Notes under the pieces: model-generated
Database searches by the model: none
What the model was told of the DNA's origin: nothing
What the model saw: the letters and a program-made list of their open reading frames with translations, nothing else
Part shown: in pieces, positions 7,044 through 17,844 of the stretch
How positions within the stretch are numbered: position 1 is the first letter of the stretch
Layout: the number at the start of each line of letters is the position of its first letter
DNA from: Rhodospirillaceae bacterium
GTDB taxonomy: Bacteria > Pseudomonadota > Alphaproteobacteria > DSM-16000 > Inquilinaceae
Length of the DNA stretch: 64,000 bases
Assembly (NCBI GenBank): GCA_020638575.1
Contig: JACKIH010000003.1
Span: 353,501-417,500 of the forward strand
Reading direction: 5' to 3'
Translations under genes and position numbers: made by a program

Positions 7044-10040
7044 ATGTTACAAGCGCTAAACTCTCTTCAAAGCTTTACCGCCGATCATAAGCCGGCCATG
7101 GCCCTGAACCTGGACAGTTCCGCAGACGCCCAGTCGACTCCGGTCCATACCCAACTCGCCGAGCTGGTCGGCTGGGCCTGTGATACGCTCGACAACAGCG
7201 GCCGCTACGGCGTCAGCTTTCGGTGCGACCGCGCGGGCCGCCTGTTCGTTACCCCGAGCCTGGACGCCGAGACCTTCTTTACCGACGCCACGGGCACCTG
7301 CCGCGTCGACGATCCGGATAGCGCCGCGTTCCTCGAAGCCCACGCCGACGCCAATCTCGGTTACGGCTTTCCGGTTCGCGTCGATCATCGCGGCTTCATC
7401 ACGCCGCTGCTCTATTGCGATGTCGCCGCCTCGCGCACCTCCGAAGGCTGGCAGGTCACCAAGCAGCCGGCGCGGCGGCCGCGCCTGCACCGGCGGGTGC
7501 TGATCGAGGCCGGCTACGACACCGCTTCGGCCGACCGCATCACAGAATTCGTGGAACGCACCACCTTTCGCTCGCTCAGGGACTGCCTGGAGCAGACCGC
7601 CCGGGTAATCGGCGTCGATCCCGACGCGCTGATCGATGGCCCGCTGCGCGTCCTCAACGGCCAGGCACTGCCGCGGCCAGGCTGGCACCGTACGCCGGTG
7701 CTGTTTCCGCTCGACCCGCCGGACTTCCACCGCGGGCTGCGCACCGAGCTGCAGCGGCTGCCGGACGTCTATGCCGCCTCCCAGGCCCGCAATGCCCTGA
7801 CCGCGGTGATCGATCAGCGGCCACGGCGCGGCCGGCCGGCGAACATTCCGGTTCAGGAGGTGCTGCCGCTTTCCGAAGACCTGCTGCCGGTGACCGACAG
7901 CGTCATCGGCGCCCCGTTCGCGGTGGCTGAGGCGCCACCCGGCACCAACCGCATGGCGCTGATCGCCGACGCCATCGCCACCCTGGCGGCGGACGGCAAC
8001 ACGGTGCTGTTCGTCACCCCGAACGCCACCTTCCTGCAGCACCTGTGCGGACGGCTGCAGGCATTTCTGGCGCGCCAGGAGCGGTGGATCATCACGCTCG
8101 GCAAGACCGACCTGCGCGACCGCCTGCTCGCCACTATCCGCACCCAGCGCCGCCGCCGCACCCAGGTATCGGCGGAAAGTGCTGCCACCGCCGACCTTCG
8201 CATCGACGGGTTCCGCCGCGGCTTCACACAGCTCCGCAGCACGCTGGAACCGTTGCGCCGTGGCCAGGACCTGTGGAGCCGGCGGCAGAAGGCCCGCCTG
8301 GCACTGGCAGCCCAGGTGCCGCGCCCCTGGGTCGGCCTGCTGGAGTTGGACTTCCCGATCCCGCAGAGCCGCGAACAGCTCAACCAGCTCCGCACCCGCG
8401 CGCTGGCCCTGGCCGAACCCCTGGGCGGCCGGGCCGTGTCGCGGCTGCTGCGCCGGGGCGGCGGCGGCGCCGACGAGGAGCGCGACGAGCTGCTGGCGGC
8501 CCTGCAATCCGCCCTCGCCCGGGTGCCGCCGGACAAGCGCCGCCTGATCCCGTCGGCCGTCGTCACCGTGGCGGAAAGCCCCGAGGCGCCGCGGGTTCTG
8601 GCCCAGGCCTTCGATGCGCTGGCCCAGATCCTCGACCACCGGCGCGCCGTCATCGCCGAACGCCAGGCCGCCGAAGCGGTGCTGCAGGCCAGCACGAGCC
8701 ACGACCTCGACGAGCAGATCGTCGATGCCCACGAGCGCGTGGTGGTGGCCTGCCGCGACCAGTTCCGCCGGCGCATGCGCGACACGCTCTCCGTCGTCCT
8801 CACGGGCGGCGAAGCGCGCATCAACGCAGCACTCGATTGCCTGGAGGAGCACGCCGCCAAGGTGGCCAACGGCGAGGAGAGCGAAACCGATGCCAGCGCG
8901 GCGGCCCGCCAGATCGCCGCTCTCGCCAAAGGCTTTCCCATCTGGACCGCGCTCGCCAAGGACGTGCCGGCGATGCTGCCCCTGGTGGGCGGTCTGTTCG
9001 ACATGGTGGTGATCGACGATGCTGACCGGCTGCCCGCCCCGGCCATGCTGCCGCTGCTGTTCCGCGGCAAGCGGGCGCTGGTGGTGGGCGTCTCCCAAGG
9101 GCTGAAGCGCGAGGACTCGCGGTCGGACGGATTGGTCCTCGCAGCCTCCGTCGGCCACGCGCCGAAGCACACGCTGACGGTCAACAACCGCAGCCATCCG
9201 CTGATCGTGGAGTACCTGAGCGAGACGTTCCACGAAGGCAAGCTGCACGCCCGCGTGCCCTTCGCCGCCATGCGCCAGCAGTTCCCCACCCTGGTGATGG
9301 GCATGCACTGGCACGATGTCGGCCCGCATGCGGAGTTGGGCTACGAGACGGAGTTGAGCGGGGCCGTCTCGCTTCTCTACGCCTGGGACGAAGCGGGGCT
9401 GTTCAGCGATCCGCGGCCGCGCACCATCGGCATCGTCACGCCCCAGCGCGACCGCGTGGAGATGCTGGCGCGCAACCTGGAAGGCATGATGCCGGTCAAC
9501 CTGCCCATGGAGCGCGTGGCCCTGGGCACGCCGGAACGCTTCCACGGCGTCGCCGTCGATCTGATGCTGATCCTGCCTGGGATCGACCGGGAGACGCCGC
9601 CCGCCCAGGCCGAGCGCCTGGCCAACGACCGCGCGCTCTACCAGGGAGCCGTGGCCGCCGCCCGCGTCGGCGTGCACGTGGTGGCGAGTGCCGCAGCCTG
9701 CCGGGCCGCCGGCGGCATGATCGCCGATCTTTACCGGCACGCCTGCTACCCGGATGCCAACCCCGATCTCACCGAAGGCAGTGCACTGCCCGGCAATCCG
9801 CGCCTGCGCCTGGCCGCCCTGCTCGACCACCTCAACCTGTGCTTCCGGCCGGAGGGAACGGGCTTCAAGGTCTACAGCCGCTTCGGCGGCACCTACCTGA
9901 TCGGTATCGCGGCGGCCGGCGAGTTCGATGAGCCGGATGCCGCCCCCGACGGCGACCCGACAGTGGTGATCATGATCGAGGCCCAGGAAATCCTGCGCAC
10001 GCCCCAGCGGGTGCTGCGGCGCCTGGAACGCCTGGTCTAG
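7044..10040 (+). CDS. Large SF1 (Upf1/Dna2-type) helicase-like protein with degenerate motifs
   Basis: A 998-residue cytoplasmic protein whose layout recalls superfamily 1 helicases of the Upf1/Dna2 group. The ATP motifs look damaged. The Walker A position reads APPGTNRM (about residues 297-304), lacking the GK[ST] needed to hold phosphate. Motif II reads IDDAD (D658-D661) instead of DEA. Motif III reads GVSQG (from G682) instead of GDxxQ. Later helicase-like landmarks follow: IGIVTPQRDRVEML near 794, GTPERFHGVAVDLMLI, and AAARVGVHVVAS in the motif VI position. A long helical region (about residues 340-620) separates motifs I and II. I infer a non-catalytic or altered ATPase. The ATG at 7044 lacks an obvious ribosome-binding site, and ATG 7098 is an alternative. 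A TPR-protein gene follows 37 bases downstream. The helicase relation is moderately supported. Confidence 0.55.
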   Translation: MLQALNSLQSFTADHKPAMALNLDSSADAQSTPVHTQLAELVGWACDTLDNSGRYGVSFRCDRAGRLFVTPSLDAETFFTDATGTCRVDDPDSAAFLEAHADANLGYGFPVRVDHRGFITPLLYCDVAASRTSEGWQVTKQPARRPRLHRRVLIEAGYDTASADRITEFVERTTFRSLRDCLEQTARVIGVDPDALIDGPLRVLNGQALPRPGWHRTPVLFPLDPPDFHRGLRTELQRLPDVYAASQARNALTAVIDQRPRRGRPANIPVQEVLPLSEDLLPVTDSVIGAPFAVAEAPPGTNRMALIADAIATLAADGNTVLFVTPNATFLQHLCGRLQAFLARQERWIITLGKTDLRDRLLATIRTQRRRRTQVSAESAATADLRIDGFRRGFTQLRSTLEPLRRGQDLWSRRQKARLALAAQVPRPWVGLLELDFPIPQSREQLNQLRTRALALAEPLGGRAVSRLLRRGGGGADEERDELLAALQSALARVPPDKRRLIPSAVVTVAESPEAPRVLAQAFDALAQILDHRRAVIAERQAAEAVLQASTSHDLDEQIVDAHERVVVACRDQFRRRMRDTLSVVLTGGEARINAALDCLEEHAAKVANGEESETDASAAARQIAALAKGFPIWTALAKDVPAMLPLVGGLFDMVVIDDADRLPAPAMLPLLFRGKRALVVGVSQGLKREDSRSDGLVLAASVGHAPKHTLTVNNRSHPLIVEYLSETFHEGKLHARVPFAAMRQQFPTLVMGMHWHDVGPHAELGYETELSGAVSLLYAWDEAGLFSDPRPRTIGIVTPQRDRVEMLARNLEGMMPVNLPMERVALGTPERFHGVAVDLMLILPGIDRETPPAQAERLANDRALYQGAVAAARVGVHVVASAAACRAAGGMIADLYRHACYPDANPDLTEGSALPGNPRLRLAALLDHLNLCFRPEGTGFKVYSRFGGTYLIGIAAAGEFDEPDAAPDGDPTVVIMIEAQEILRTPQRVLRRLERLV

Positions 10041-10077
10041 CAGGCAACCGCGCGGCAAGCCGGCAGAAAGGGGCGCG

Positions 10078-12156
10078 ATGAGGCGATCGACAGGAGCTGA
10101 CCGTTTGGCAGGGAGCGCGCTGGCCTGGCTGGTGGCGGCAGCGCCGGCCGTCGCGCAGGACGAGATCGTCATCCGCACCGTCGGCTTCCGGGACAACAGC
10201 TTCCTTGAGCAGTGCATGGTGGAGTTCGACGTCCGGGTGAAGGGCCTGGACGACGTCACGCGTGTGCTGATCGACCACCGCCTGGAGCTGGCCGGTGCCG
10301 GCGAGCCGGCGGAGGTGGCCTGCACCGCTTGGCAAGCCCGCGAAGGCATGGCCGGCACGGAAACCATCTGCCCCCACCAGGTGTCGTTCACCTGCAATGA
10401 CGTGGAGCGCGCCGTGGTGGACGATGTGCTGTGCGAGCCGGGCGCCGGGATGGCCTGGAACTGCGGACTGGTGGCCCGCGTGCTGCCGCCGCGCGACGCC
10501 ATGGCCCGCCGCCTGCACGTGGCGCTACCGGACTACGATGCCCTTCTCGACCGCTGCACCGGCGATGACGGCATCGCTGCGGCGGACCGGGCGGCGGCGT
10601 GCCAGGGCGTGATCCTGGCGGCCGCCGACCCCGGCATCCTCGCCGAGTTGCACTACCGCCGCGGCAGCGCCCTGGAATCGCTCGGCCGCACCGAAGAAGC
10701 ACTCGATGCGCTGAACCAGGCGCTGCTGTACGACCCCACACTGGGCCTCGCGCTGCAATTGCGGGTTCAGCTCCTGATGCAACGGGGGCAGTATGAGCAG
10801 GCCATTGCCGATGTGGAGGCGGCCGCCGCCGAACCGGCGCTCGCCGGCGCGCTGTGGCGCATGATCGGCGAGGCGCTGGCCGATACTGGCCAGTTCGACC
10901 GCGCGCTTGAGATCATCCACCGGGCCGTCGCCGCCATGCCGGAGGATGCTGAAGCTTACGATTTGCTGGGGCAGGTCTTGGAATTCTCCGGCGATGCCGA
11001 TAGGGCCATCGATGCCTATCGCCAGGCCCTGTCACTGGATCCCCAGCGTTGGCACATCAACGCGCGTCTGGGCGACCTGCTGAGCGAAGCCGGCGACGAT
11101 GAAGACGCCATCGGCGCCTACTCCGCCGCCCTCGACGGCTACCGCGCGAGCGGCGCCGATGCGGAGGTGATCGGTGTGGCCCTGGTCTCGCGCGGGCGCG
11201 CCTACGAAGCGCTGGGCGAGACGGCGGCGGCGCGGGCCGATTTCGATGCCGCGCTGGACCTGCCGCTGCCCGACGATCACGCCTACGTCGCCCATTTCTA
11301 CCGCGGCCGTGCCGCCTTCAGCGATGGCGACGACGAAGCGGCCTTGGCGGATTTCACCTGGACCGTGGAGACCGAACCCACCGACTGGTCGGCCTGGTAC
11401 TACCGCGGGCGCATCAACGATGCGCTGGGCGACCACGAGACCGCCGTGGCCGACCTCAGCGTGGCCATCGACCTCAACGACCAGTTTGCCTGGACCTACT
11501 ACTACCGCGCCTTCGCCCTGTCGCTCGCCGACCAGGACGAGCGCGCCCTCGGCGACTACGACCAAGCCATCGCCCTGGGGATGGACAGCGCCTACGCCTT
11601 TACCGGACGCGCCTTTTCCCTGGCGCGGCTCGGCCGCAACGAGGACGCGCTGGCCGACTACGATGCAGCACTGACGCTGGATCCGGATCTCGCCTTCGCC
11701 TACAGCGAGCGCGGCGACCTCCACCTCACCTTGGGCGCTGTGGACCTGGCGCTGGCCGACCTCAGGCGCGCCCTGGAACTCTCGCCCTCCCAACAGGCCG
11801 GCAACCACCTGGCGTGGGAGCTTTACCTGCTCGGCCGCTACGACGAAGCGTTGCAGGTGGTGGAGGAGGCACTGGCACTGGAGGAACCCGACCAGCCGGA
11901 AGCCGTGGACACCCACGCCCATGTGCTGGCCGCCCTGGGCCATGCCGAAGCCGCCATGGCCGCCTACGAGCGCGCCATGCGCCTGGGCGGCGAGGATTGG
12001 GTGACGCTCTACCAGGAAACCCTGCGCGACCGCGGCTATGGCGACATCGAACCGACGGGCGAGTTGGACCCGCCGACGCGGGCAGCCCTGCGCCGCTGCG
12101 TGGTGGAAGCCTGCCCGCTGATGGAGGACGTGCCGCCCCCGCCGCCCGACGAGTGA
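10078..12156 (+). CDS. Exported tetratricopeptide-repeat protein
   Basis: A 692-residue protein with a Sec-type signal peptide (ALAWLVAAAPAVAQ, cleavage near residue 30). A 150-residue N-terminal domain with six or so cysteines follows; I do not recognise it. A long array of TPR units runs from about residue 190 to 650, with repeated patterns such as ALDALNQALLYDP, AIDAYRQALSLDP and ALADYDAALTLDPDLA. The C-terminus, GYGDIEPTGELDPPTRAALRRCV, looks like half a peptidoglycan-binding domain and ends in a proline tail. TPR solenoids bind proteins; a periplasmic location is inferred from the signal. It lies 37 bases after the helicase-like gene and is probably in the same transcript, which is odd because that protein appears cytoplasmic. 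Confidence 0.8.
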   Translation: MRRSTGADRLAGSALAWLVAAAPAVAQDEIVIRTVGFRDNSFLEQCMVEFDVRVKGLDDVTRVLIDHRLELAGAGEPAEVACTAWQAREGMAGTETICPHQVSFTCNDVERAVVDDVLCEPGAGMAWNCGLVARVLPPRDAMARRLHVALPDYDALLDRCTGDDGIAAADRAAACQGVILAAADPGILAELHYRRGSALESLGRTEEALDALNQALLYDPTLGLALQLRVQLLMQRGQYEQAIADVEAAAAEPALAGALWRMIGEALADTGQFDRALEIIHRAVAAMPEDAEAYDLLGQVLEFSGDADRAIDAYRQALSLDPQRWHINARLGDLLSEAGDDEDAIGAYSAALDGYRASGADAEVIGVALVSRGRAYEALGETAAARADFDAALDLPLPDDHAYVAHFYRGRAAFSDGDDEAALADFTWTVETEPTDWSAWYYRGRINDALGDHETAVADLSVAIDLNDQFAWTYYYRAFALSLADQDERALGDYDQAIALGMDSAYAFTGRAFSLARLGRNEDALADYDAALTLDPDLAFAYSERGDLHLTLGAVDLALADLRRALELSPSQQAGNHLAWELYLLGRYDEALQVVEEALALEEPDQPEAVDTHAHVLAALGHAEAAMAAYERAMRLGGEDWVTLYQETLRDRGYGDIEPTGELDPPTRAALRRCVVEACPLMEDVPPPPPDE

Positions 12157-12304
12157 GCGGCCCCCTGCCCTGCGGCGTCAGGCATCAAGGCGCAAATTCT
12201 GGCAGCACCGGCGCGTTCCTTCCCGCCCGGCTGCCCCTGTTTGCGAATGGATTGGGCGGCCGGCGGGGGAGCGCGCCGGGACCGCCTGAAAAACCCGTCA
12301 AACC

Positions 12305-13519
12305 TCAGGAGAACGCCTGGATCCCCGTCTGCGCCCGCCCCAGGATAAGGGCGTGGACATCGTGGGTGCCTTCGTAGGTGTTCACGGTTTCCAGGTTGGC
12401 GGCGTGGCGCATCACGTGGAATTCCTCGTGGATGCCGTTGCCGCCGTGCATGTCCCGCGCCATGCGGGCGATGTCCAGCGCCTTGCCGGCGTTGTTGCGC
12501 TTCACCAGGGAGATCATCTCCGGCGCCATGCGCCCTTCGTCCATCAGCCGGCCGACCCGGAGCACCCCCTGCAGGCCGAGCGCGATCTCCGTCTGCATGT
12601 CCGCGAGCTTCTTCTGCACGAGCTGGGTCGCCGCCAGCGGCCGGCCGAACTGCTTGCGGTCCAGTGTGTACTGGCGTGCCTGGTGCCAGCACGCCTCCGC
12701 CGCCCCCATGGCGCCCCAGGCGATGCCGTAGCGCGCCCGGTTGAGGCAGCCGAACGGCCCCCGCATGCCCGACACGTTGGGCAGCAGGTTGGCTTCCGGC
12801 ACCAACACACCGTCCATCACGATCTCGCCCGTGATGGAGGTGCGCAGCGACAGCTTGCCGGCGATCTTGGGCGCCGACAGCCCCTCCATCCCCTTGTCCA
12901 GGATGAAGCCGCGCACCTTGCCGCCATGGGCCTCGCTCTTCGCCCAGACGACGAACACGTCGGCGATGGGGGCGTTGGAAATCCACATCTTGGTCCCGGT
13001 CAACCGGTAGCCGCCATCGGTCGGCACGGCCCGCGTCTTCATGCCGGCGGGGTCGGAACCGGCATCGGGTTCGGTCAGCCCGAAGCAGCCGACCCACTCC
13101 CCCGTCGCCAGGCGCGGCAGGTAGCGGGTGCGCTGGGCTTCGTCGCCATAGGCGTAGATCGGGTACATCACCAGCGAGGACTGGACGCTGAGCATGGAGC
13201 GGTAGCCGCTGTCCACCCGCTCGATCTCGCGCGCGATCACGCCGTAGGCGACGTAGGAGGCCCCTGCCCCGCCGTAGGCTTCCGGCGTCGTCGGGCCGAG
13301 CAGGCCGAGTGCGCCCATCTCGCCGAAGATCTCCGGTTCCACCAGTTCGTCGCGGTAGGCGGCGATGACCCGCGGCGCCAGGCGCTCCTGGGCATAGGCG
13401 CGGGCGGTGTCCTGGATCATCCGCTCGTCGTCGGTGAGCTGGTCGGCCAGCAGGAACGGGTCGTCCCACACGAACTCGGCGGGTGCGGGCGGGGCGGAAA
13501 GGCTCTCGTTGGCGGTCAT
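12305..13519 (-). CDS. gcdH: Acyl-CoA dehydrogenase, glutaryl-CoA dehydrogenase type
   Basis: FAD-dependent acyl-CoA dehydrogenase of 404 residues, probably oxidative decarboxylation of glutaryl-CoA to crotonyl-CoA in lysine/tryptophan breakdown. Seen directly: FGLTEPDAGSDPAGM (flavin and substrate contacts), WISNAPIADVFVVWAKSE, RKQFGRPLAATQLVQKKLADM, and NTYEGTHDVHALILGRAQTG near the C-terminus, whose glutamate is the catalytic base in this family. The opening WDDPFLLADQLTDDERMIQDTAR is characteristic of GcdH. The start ATG at 13519 is preceded by AAGGACC; an extension to 13579 is rejected. It stands alone on the minus strand. Confidence 0.9.
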   Translation of the reverse strand: MTANESLSAPPAPAEFVWDDPFLLADQLTDDERMIQDTARAYAQERLAPRVIAAYRDELVEPEIFGEMGALGLLGPTTPEAYGGAGASYVAYGVIAREIERVDSGYRSMLSVQSSLVMYPIYAYGDEAQRTRYLPRLATGEWVGCFGLTEPDAGSDPAGMKTRAVPTDGGYRLTGTKMWISNAPIADVFVVWAKSEAHGGKVRGFILDKGMEGLSAPKIAGKLSLRTSITGEIVMDGVLVPEANLLPNVSGMRGPFGCLNRARYGIAWGAMGAAEACWHQARQYTLDRKQFGRPLAATQLVQKKLADMQTEIALGLQGVLRVGRLMDEGRMAPEMISLVKRNNAGKALDIARMARDMHGGNGIHEEFHVMRHAANLETVNTYEGTHDVHALILGRAQTGIQAFS

Positions 13520-13619
13520 CGCTGGTCCTTCGGGTTGCCGGCCGATGATATCGCGACGGCGGCCGGCGATGCCACCCACGGCGGCGTCGCGCCAGCCCTA
13601 CGCCAGCCCTACGCCTACC

Positions 13620-14495
13620 CTACTCTGCCGCGGCGGCCGCTTGCTCCTCGGCATAGGCGCAGATCTCGCCCACCAGGCGTTCGAGTGCTCCGCGCACCGC
13701 CTGGAAGCCGCGCGCCCGGCCCAGGCTCGACGTCAGGTAGAGCTTGCGGTTGACCTCGATCTGCAGCGAGTGGCGGCCATCCTGCGGGCGGCCGTGCCGG
13801 CGCACCAGCTCCACCCCCTTGTAGGGGTCGTTGCGCGCCACGGAGTACCCGAGCCCGGCCAGCGTGCGCGCCACCAGGTCGGTCAGCCCGGGCTCGCACG
13901 AGGTGCCGTCGCGGTCGCCCAGCACGAAATCGGCCGCCTCGAAGCCGTTGGGATAGGCGGCGGTGCGCACCCGTGCCGGCATGGAGTGGCAGTCGATGTG
14001 ATAGGCCACGCCAAACTCCGCCTGCACCCGGTCCAGCGCGGCATCGAGGGCTGCGTGATAAGGCCGGTAGTAGTCGGCGATGCGCCGCTCCACCTCCGCC
14101 ACCGGCAGGCGGCGGGCATAGATGGCATCGCCGGTGTTGAGCAGCCGCCACACCAGCCCCTTGCCCAGCCGCGTCTTCTCGCTGGGGGCGATGGGGCCGG
14201 GCCAGTCGCCCTCCATCAGCTCGGTGTCGATGTCTTCCAGCGCCCGGTTCACGTCGATGTAGCTGCGCGGGAACTCTGCGGCGATCAGCACGGCACCGGC
14301 TGCCGGGGCGGCTTCGAACAGCTCGTCGACGAAAGTGTCCTCGGCACTGCGCAGGCTGGCGAGCGGACAGGCCATGGCAAAGTCGTTGGGGTAGACGGTG
14401 CCGCTGTGGGGGCTGTCGAACACCACGGGAACCGGCGGGCCGAGGGCGGCGGACACGCGCACCGGCTCGAACCGGTCGGCGAAGCGGAGGGTCAT
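13620..14495 (-). CDS. N-formylglutamate amidohydrolase family protein
   Basis: A 291-residue zinc-dependent amidohydrolase of the N-formylglutamate deformylase (HutG-type) family. Family signatures include FDSPHSGTVYP near residue 27, RSYIDVNRALEDID near residue 77, and YHIDCHSMPARV near residue 157, which supplies the metal histidines. True HutG ends histidine degradation; no hut genes are nearby here. Instead it is the last gene of a peptide ABC operon, seven bases after dppF. I infer that it removes formyl or similar acyl groups from imported material. The substrate is uncertain. Confidence 0.82.
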   Translation of the reverse strand: MTLRFADRFEPVRVSAALGPPVPVVFDSPHSGTVYPNDFAMACPLASLRSAEDTFVDELFEAAPAAGAVLIAAEFPRSYIDVNRALEDIDTELMEGDWPGPIAPSEKTRLGKGLVWRLLNTGDAIYARRLPVAEVERRIADYYRPYHAALDAALDRVQAEFGVAYHIDCHSMPARVRTAAYPNGFEAADFVLGDRDGTSCEPGLTDLVARTLAGLGYSVARNDPYKGVELVRRHGRPQDGRHSLQIEVNRKLYLTSSLGRARGFQAVRGALERLVGEICAYAEEQAAAAAE

Positions 14496-14502
14496 GGCGG
14501 GG

Positions 14503-15530
<1,028 letters not shown>

Positions 15531-15534
<4 letters not shown>

Positions 15535-16532
15535 GGCTTGGCCAGCTCCGGCCGGCCGGCTGCGGCCAGGTGCAGCGGATGGTGGCAGCGCCCCCAGCGG
15601 CCGGGCAGCAGCTCGCGGTCCGCCGGTGATTGGCCGCAGCGCTCGGTGGCGTAGGCACAACGCGGACGGAAGGCGCAGCCTTCGGGCAGGTTGAGCGGCG
15701 ACGGCGCCATGCCGGGGATCTGGCGCAGCTTGCTGCCGCGCTTGCTGCGCGAGGGCACCGAGCCGATGAGGCCCTGGGTGTAGGGGTGCAGCGGCCGCTC
15801 GACGATCTCTTCGGTTGGCCCGGTCTCCACCACGCGGCCGGCGTACATGACGGCGATGCGGTCGGCCAGCCCGGCCACCACCGACAGGTCGTGGGTGATC
15901 CACAGCATCGCCATGTCGCGGGTGTGCACCAGGTTCTGCACCTCGTAGAGGATCTGCGCCTGGATGGTGACGTCGAGTGCGGTGGTCGGCTCGTCGGCGA
16001 TGATCAGGTCGGGCTCATGCAGCAGCGCAATGGCGATGGCCACGCGCTGGCGCATGCCACCGGAAAACTGGTGGGGATATGCCGACAGCCGCTCCTCCGG
16101 TGCGGGAATACCGACCATCCCCAGGGCATCGCGGCAGCGCGCGCGGGCGTCGGCCTTGCCGATGCGGATATGGGCGGTGAGCGCTTCGATCATCTGGGTG
16201 TCGATGCGCAGCACCGGGTTCAGCGTCATCATGGGGTCCTGGAACACCATGGCGATGCGCCGGCCGCGCAGGCCCCGCATCTCCTCGTCCGGCAAGGCGC
16301 GCAGGTCGATGCCGTCGAAGGTCATCGCGCCGTCCACCACGCGGCCCGGCGGGTCGACCAGCCCCATGATGGAGAAGCCGGCAATGGACTTGCCGGAGCC
16401 GGACTCCCCGACGATCCCCAGCACCTCCCCCCGGTTGACGGAAAACGACGCACCGTCGACCGCCTTCACCACGCCGGTACGCGTGAAGAAATGCGTGCGC
16501 AGGTCCCGCACCACCAGCAGCGGGTCAGCCAT
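15531..16532 (-). CDS. dppD: Dipeptide/oligopeptide ABC transporter ATP-binding protein (DppD-like)
   Basis: First ATPase of the importer, 333 residues. Walker A is GESGSGKSI, Q-loop VFQDPMMTLNPV, signature FSGGMRQRVAIAIAL, Walker B LIIADEPTTALDVT, H-loop WITHDLSVVAGL. The oligo_HPY tail contains PEGCAFRPRCAYATERC, matching DppF. The start codon overlaps the dppC stop by eight bases and the stop overlaps the dppF start by four, so the operon is tightly packed. DppD and DppF form the heterodimeric motor on the cytoplasmic face. Confidence 0.94.
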
Positions 16533-17844
16533 CGCGGCGCATCCGCGGGTTCAGCACGTCGCGGAGCTGATCGCCCACCAGGTTGATCGCGACGATGGTG
16601 ATGAGCAGCGCCACGCCGGGGAAGATGCTGATCCAGTACTTCCCGCTCATCATGTACTCGAAGCCGTTGGAGATGAGCAGGCCGAGCGACGGCTCGGTCT
16701 GCGGCAGACCGACGCCGAGGAAGCTGAGCGTCGCCTCCAGCGAGATGGCGTGGGCGGTCTGCAGCGTGACGACGACGATCATCGGCGGCAGACAGTTCGG
16801 GAGCAGGTGCCGGAACACGATTCGGCGATGGCTGAGCGCGAGGCAGGTCGCCGCCTCGATGTACTCCTTGCTGCGCTCGACCAGTGCGCTGCCGCGCACC
16901 GTGCGGGCGTAGTAGGCCCACTGCACCGTGACCAGGGCGATGATCACCTTGTCCACACCCTGCCCCAGGATCGCCAACAGCATCAGGGCCACCAGGATCG
17001 CCGGGAAGCTGAGCTGGAGATCGACGATGCGCATGATCACCGTTTCCACGCGGCCGCCGAAATAGGCGGCCACCAGCCCCAGCGACATGCCGATGACCAT
17101 GGCGAACAGGCAGCTCAGCACGCCGACCGACAGGCTGATGCGCAAGCCGTAGAGGATGGCGGAATACATGTCGCGGCCTTGGCTGTCGGTGCCCAGCCAG
17201 TGGGTCATGATGGCCTCGCCGTGGGCGCCGCGCAGGTCCACCTCCAACTCGAACGTACCCTCGAAGCCGCCCTCGCGCACCACCGCGAAGGCCGCCAGGT
17301 CCGCGCCCGGCACCTCCCAGAAGCTGCGGAAGCTGTGCTTTTCGCCAACGGTCAGCTCGGCTCCGCGGGGCACCCCGTCGATGCGCAACCGGCCGACTTC
17401 GGCAAACGCGCCCGCGGGCTCGCCGGTGAGGCGGACCTCGATGCGCTCCGGATCGGACACCAGAACCTCGGCGGTCACCACCGTGAAGGGGGCCGCGCCG
17501 TTGAGCGCAAGCTGCTGCACACCGGGGGCGGCCGGATCGATGGGAATGTCGAAGCGCTGGCGCGGCGGGTCGGCACGCTCCACCGCCCCCGGCGGCAGCT
17601 CGCCCGCTTCGATGCGGATCTCGCTCAGGTCATACGGGTTCTGGGGCGAGATGTAGGGCGCCAGCACCGCCGCCACGATGATGGCGACCAGCAGGACCAG
17701 CCCGAACACGGCGACGCGGCTTTCCGCGAAGTTGCGCGCCACCCGCACCAGCGGCGTTTCCGCCCGCAACCGCCAGCGCCGGGCGTCCGGCGTGCGCTCC
17801 GCCAGGCCGGCCAGCGCCGGATCGTTGCCCAGCGTCTCGCTCAT
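16525..17844 (-). CDS. dppC: Peptide ABC transporter permease DppC with large extracytoplasmic insert
   Basis: Membrane subunit of the peptide importer, 439 residues against about 300 for typical DppC. The N-terminal cytoplasmic segment and first helix (VAVFGLVLLVAIIVAAVLAP) are followed by PYISPQNPYD. About 140 additional residues follow, beta-rich and acidic (for example GVPRGAELTVGEKHSFRSFW), before the conserved HWLGTDSQGRDMYSAILYG that normally comes soon after helix 1. The rest is standard: five helices and the EAA-type loop EAATCLALSHRRIVFRHLLPN. The start ATG at 17844 overlaps the dppB stop by four bases. The insert should lie in the periplasm, where it could contact the binding protein; that is inference. 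Confidence 0.92.
   Translation of the reverse strand: MSETLGNDPALAGLAERTPDARRWRLRAETPLVRVARNFAESRVAVFGLVLLVAIIVAAVLAPYISPQNPYDLSEIRIEAGELPPGAVERADPPRQRFDIPIDPAAPGVQQLALNGAAPFTVVTAEVLVSDPERIEVRLTGEPAGAFAEVGRLRIDGVPRGAELTVGEKHSFRSFWEVPGADLAAFAVVREGGFEGTFELEVDLRGAHGEAIMTHWLGTDSQGRDMYSAILYGLRISLSVGVLSCLFAMVIGMSLGLVAAYFGGRVETVIMRIVDLQLSFPAILVALMLLAILGQGVDKVIIALVTVQWAYYARTVRGSALVERSKEYIEAATCLALSHRRIVFRHLLPNCLPPMIVVVTLQTAHAISLEATLSFLGVGLPQTEPSLGLLISNGFEYMMSGKYWISIFPGVALLITIVAINLVGDQLRDVLNPRMRRDG

Noticed and set aside
7056..10502. Open frame of 1148 codons on the minus strand opposite the helicase-like gene
   Set aside because: Composition typical of antisense frames in high-GC DNA; no motifs. The plus-strand frame has recognisable helicase-like segments.
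15535..15903. N-terminal extension of DppF
   Set aside because: In-frame but overlaps dppD completely, Arg/Ala/Pro-rich, and a normal DppF start with coupled ATGA overlap exists at 15534.
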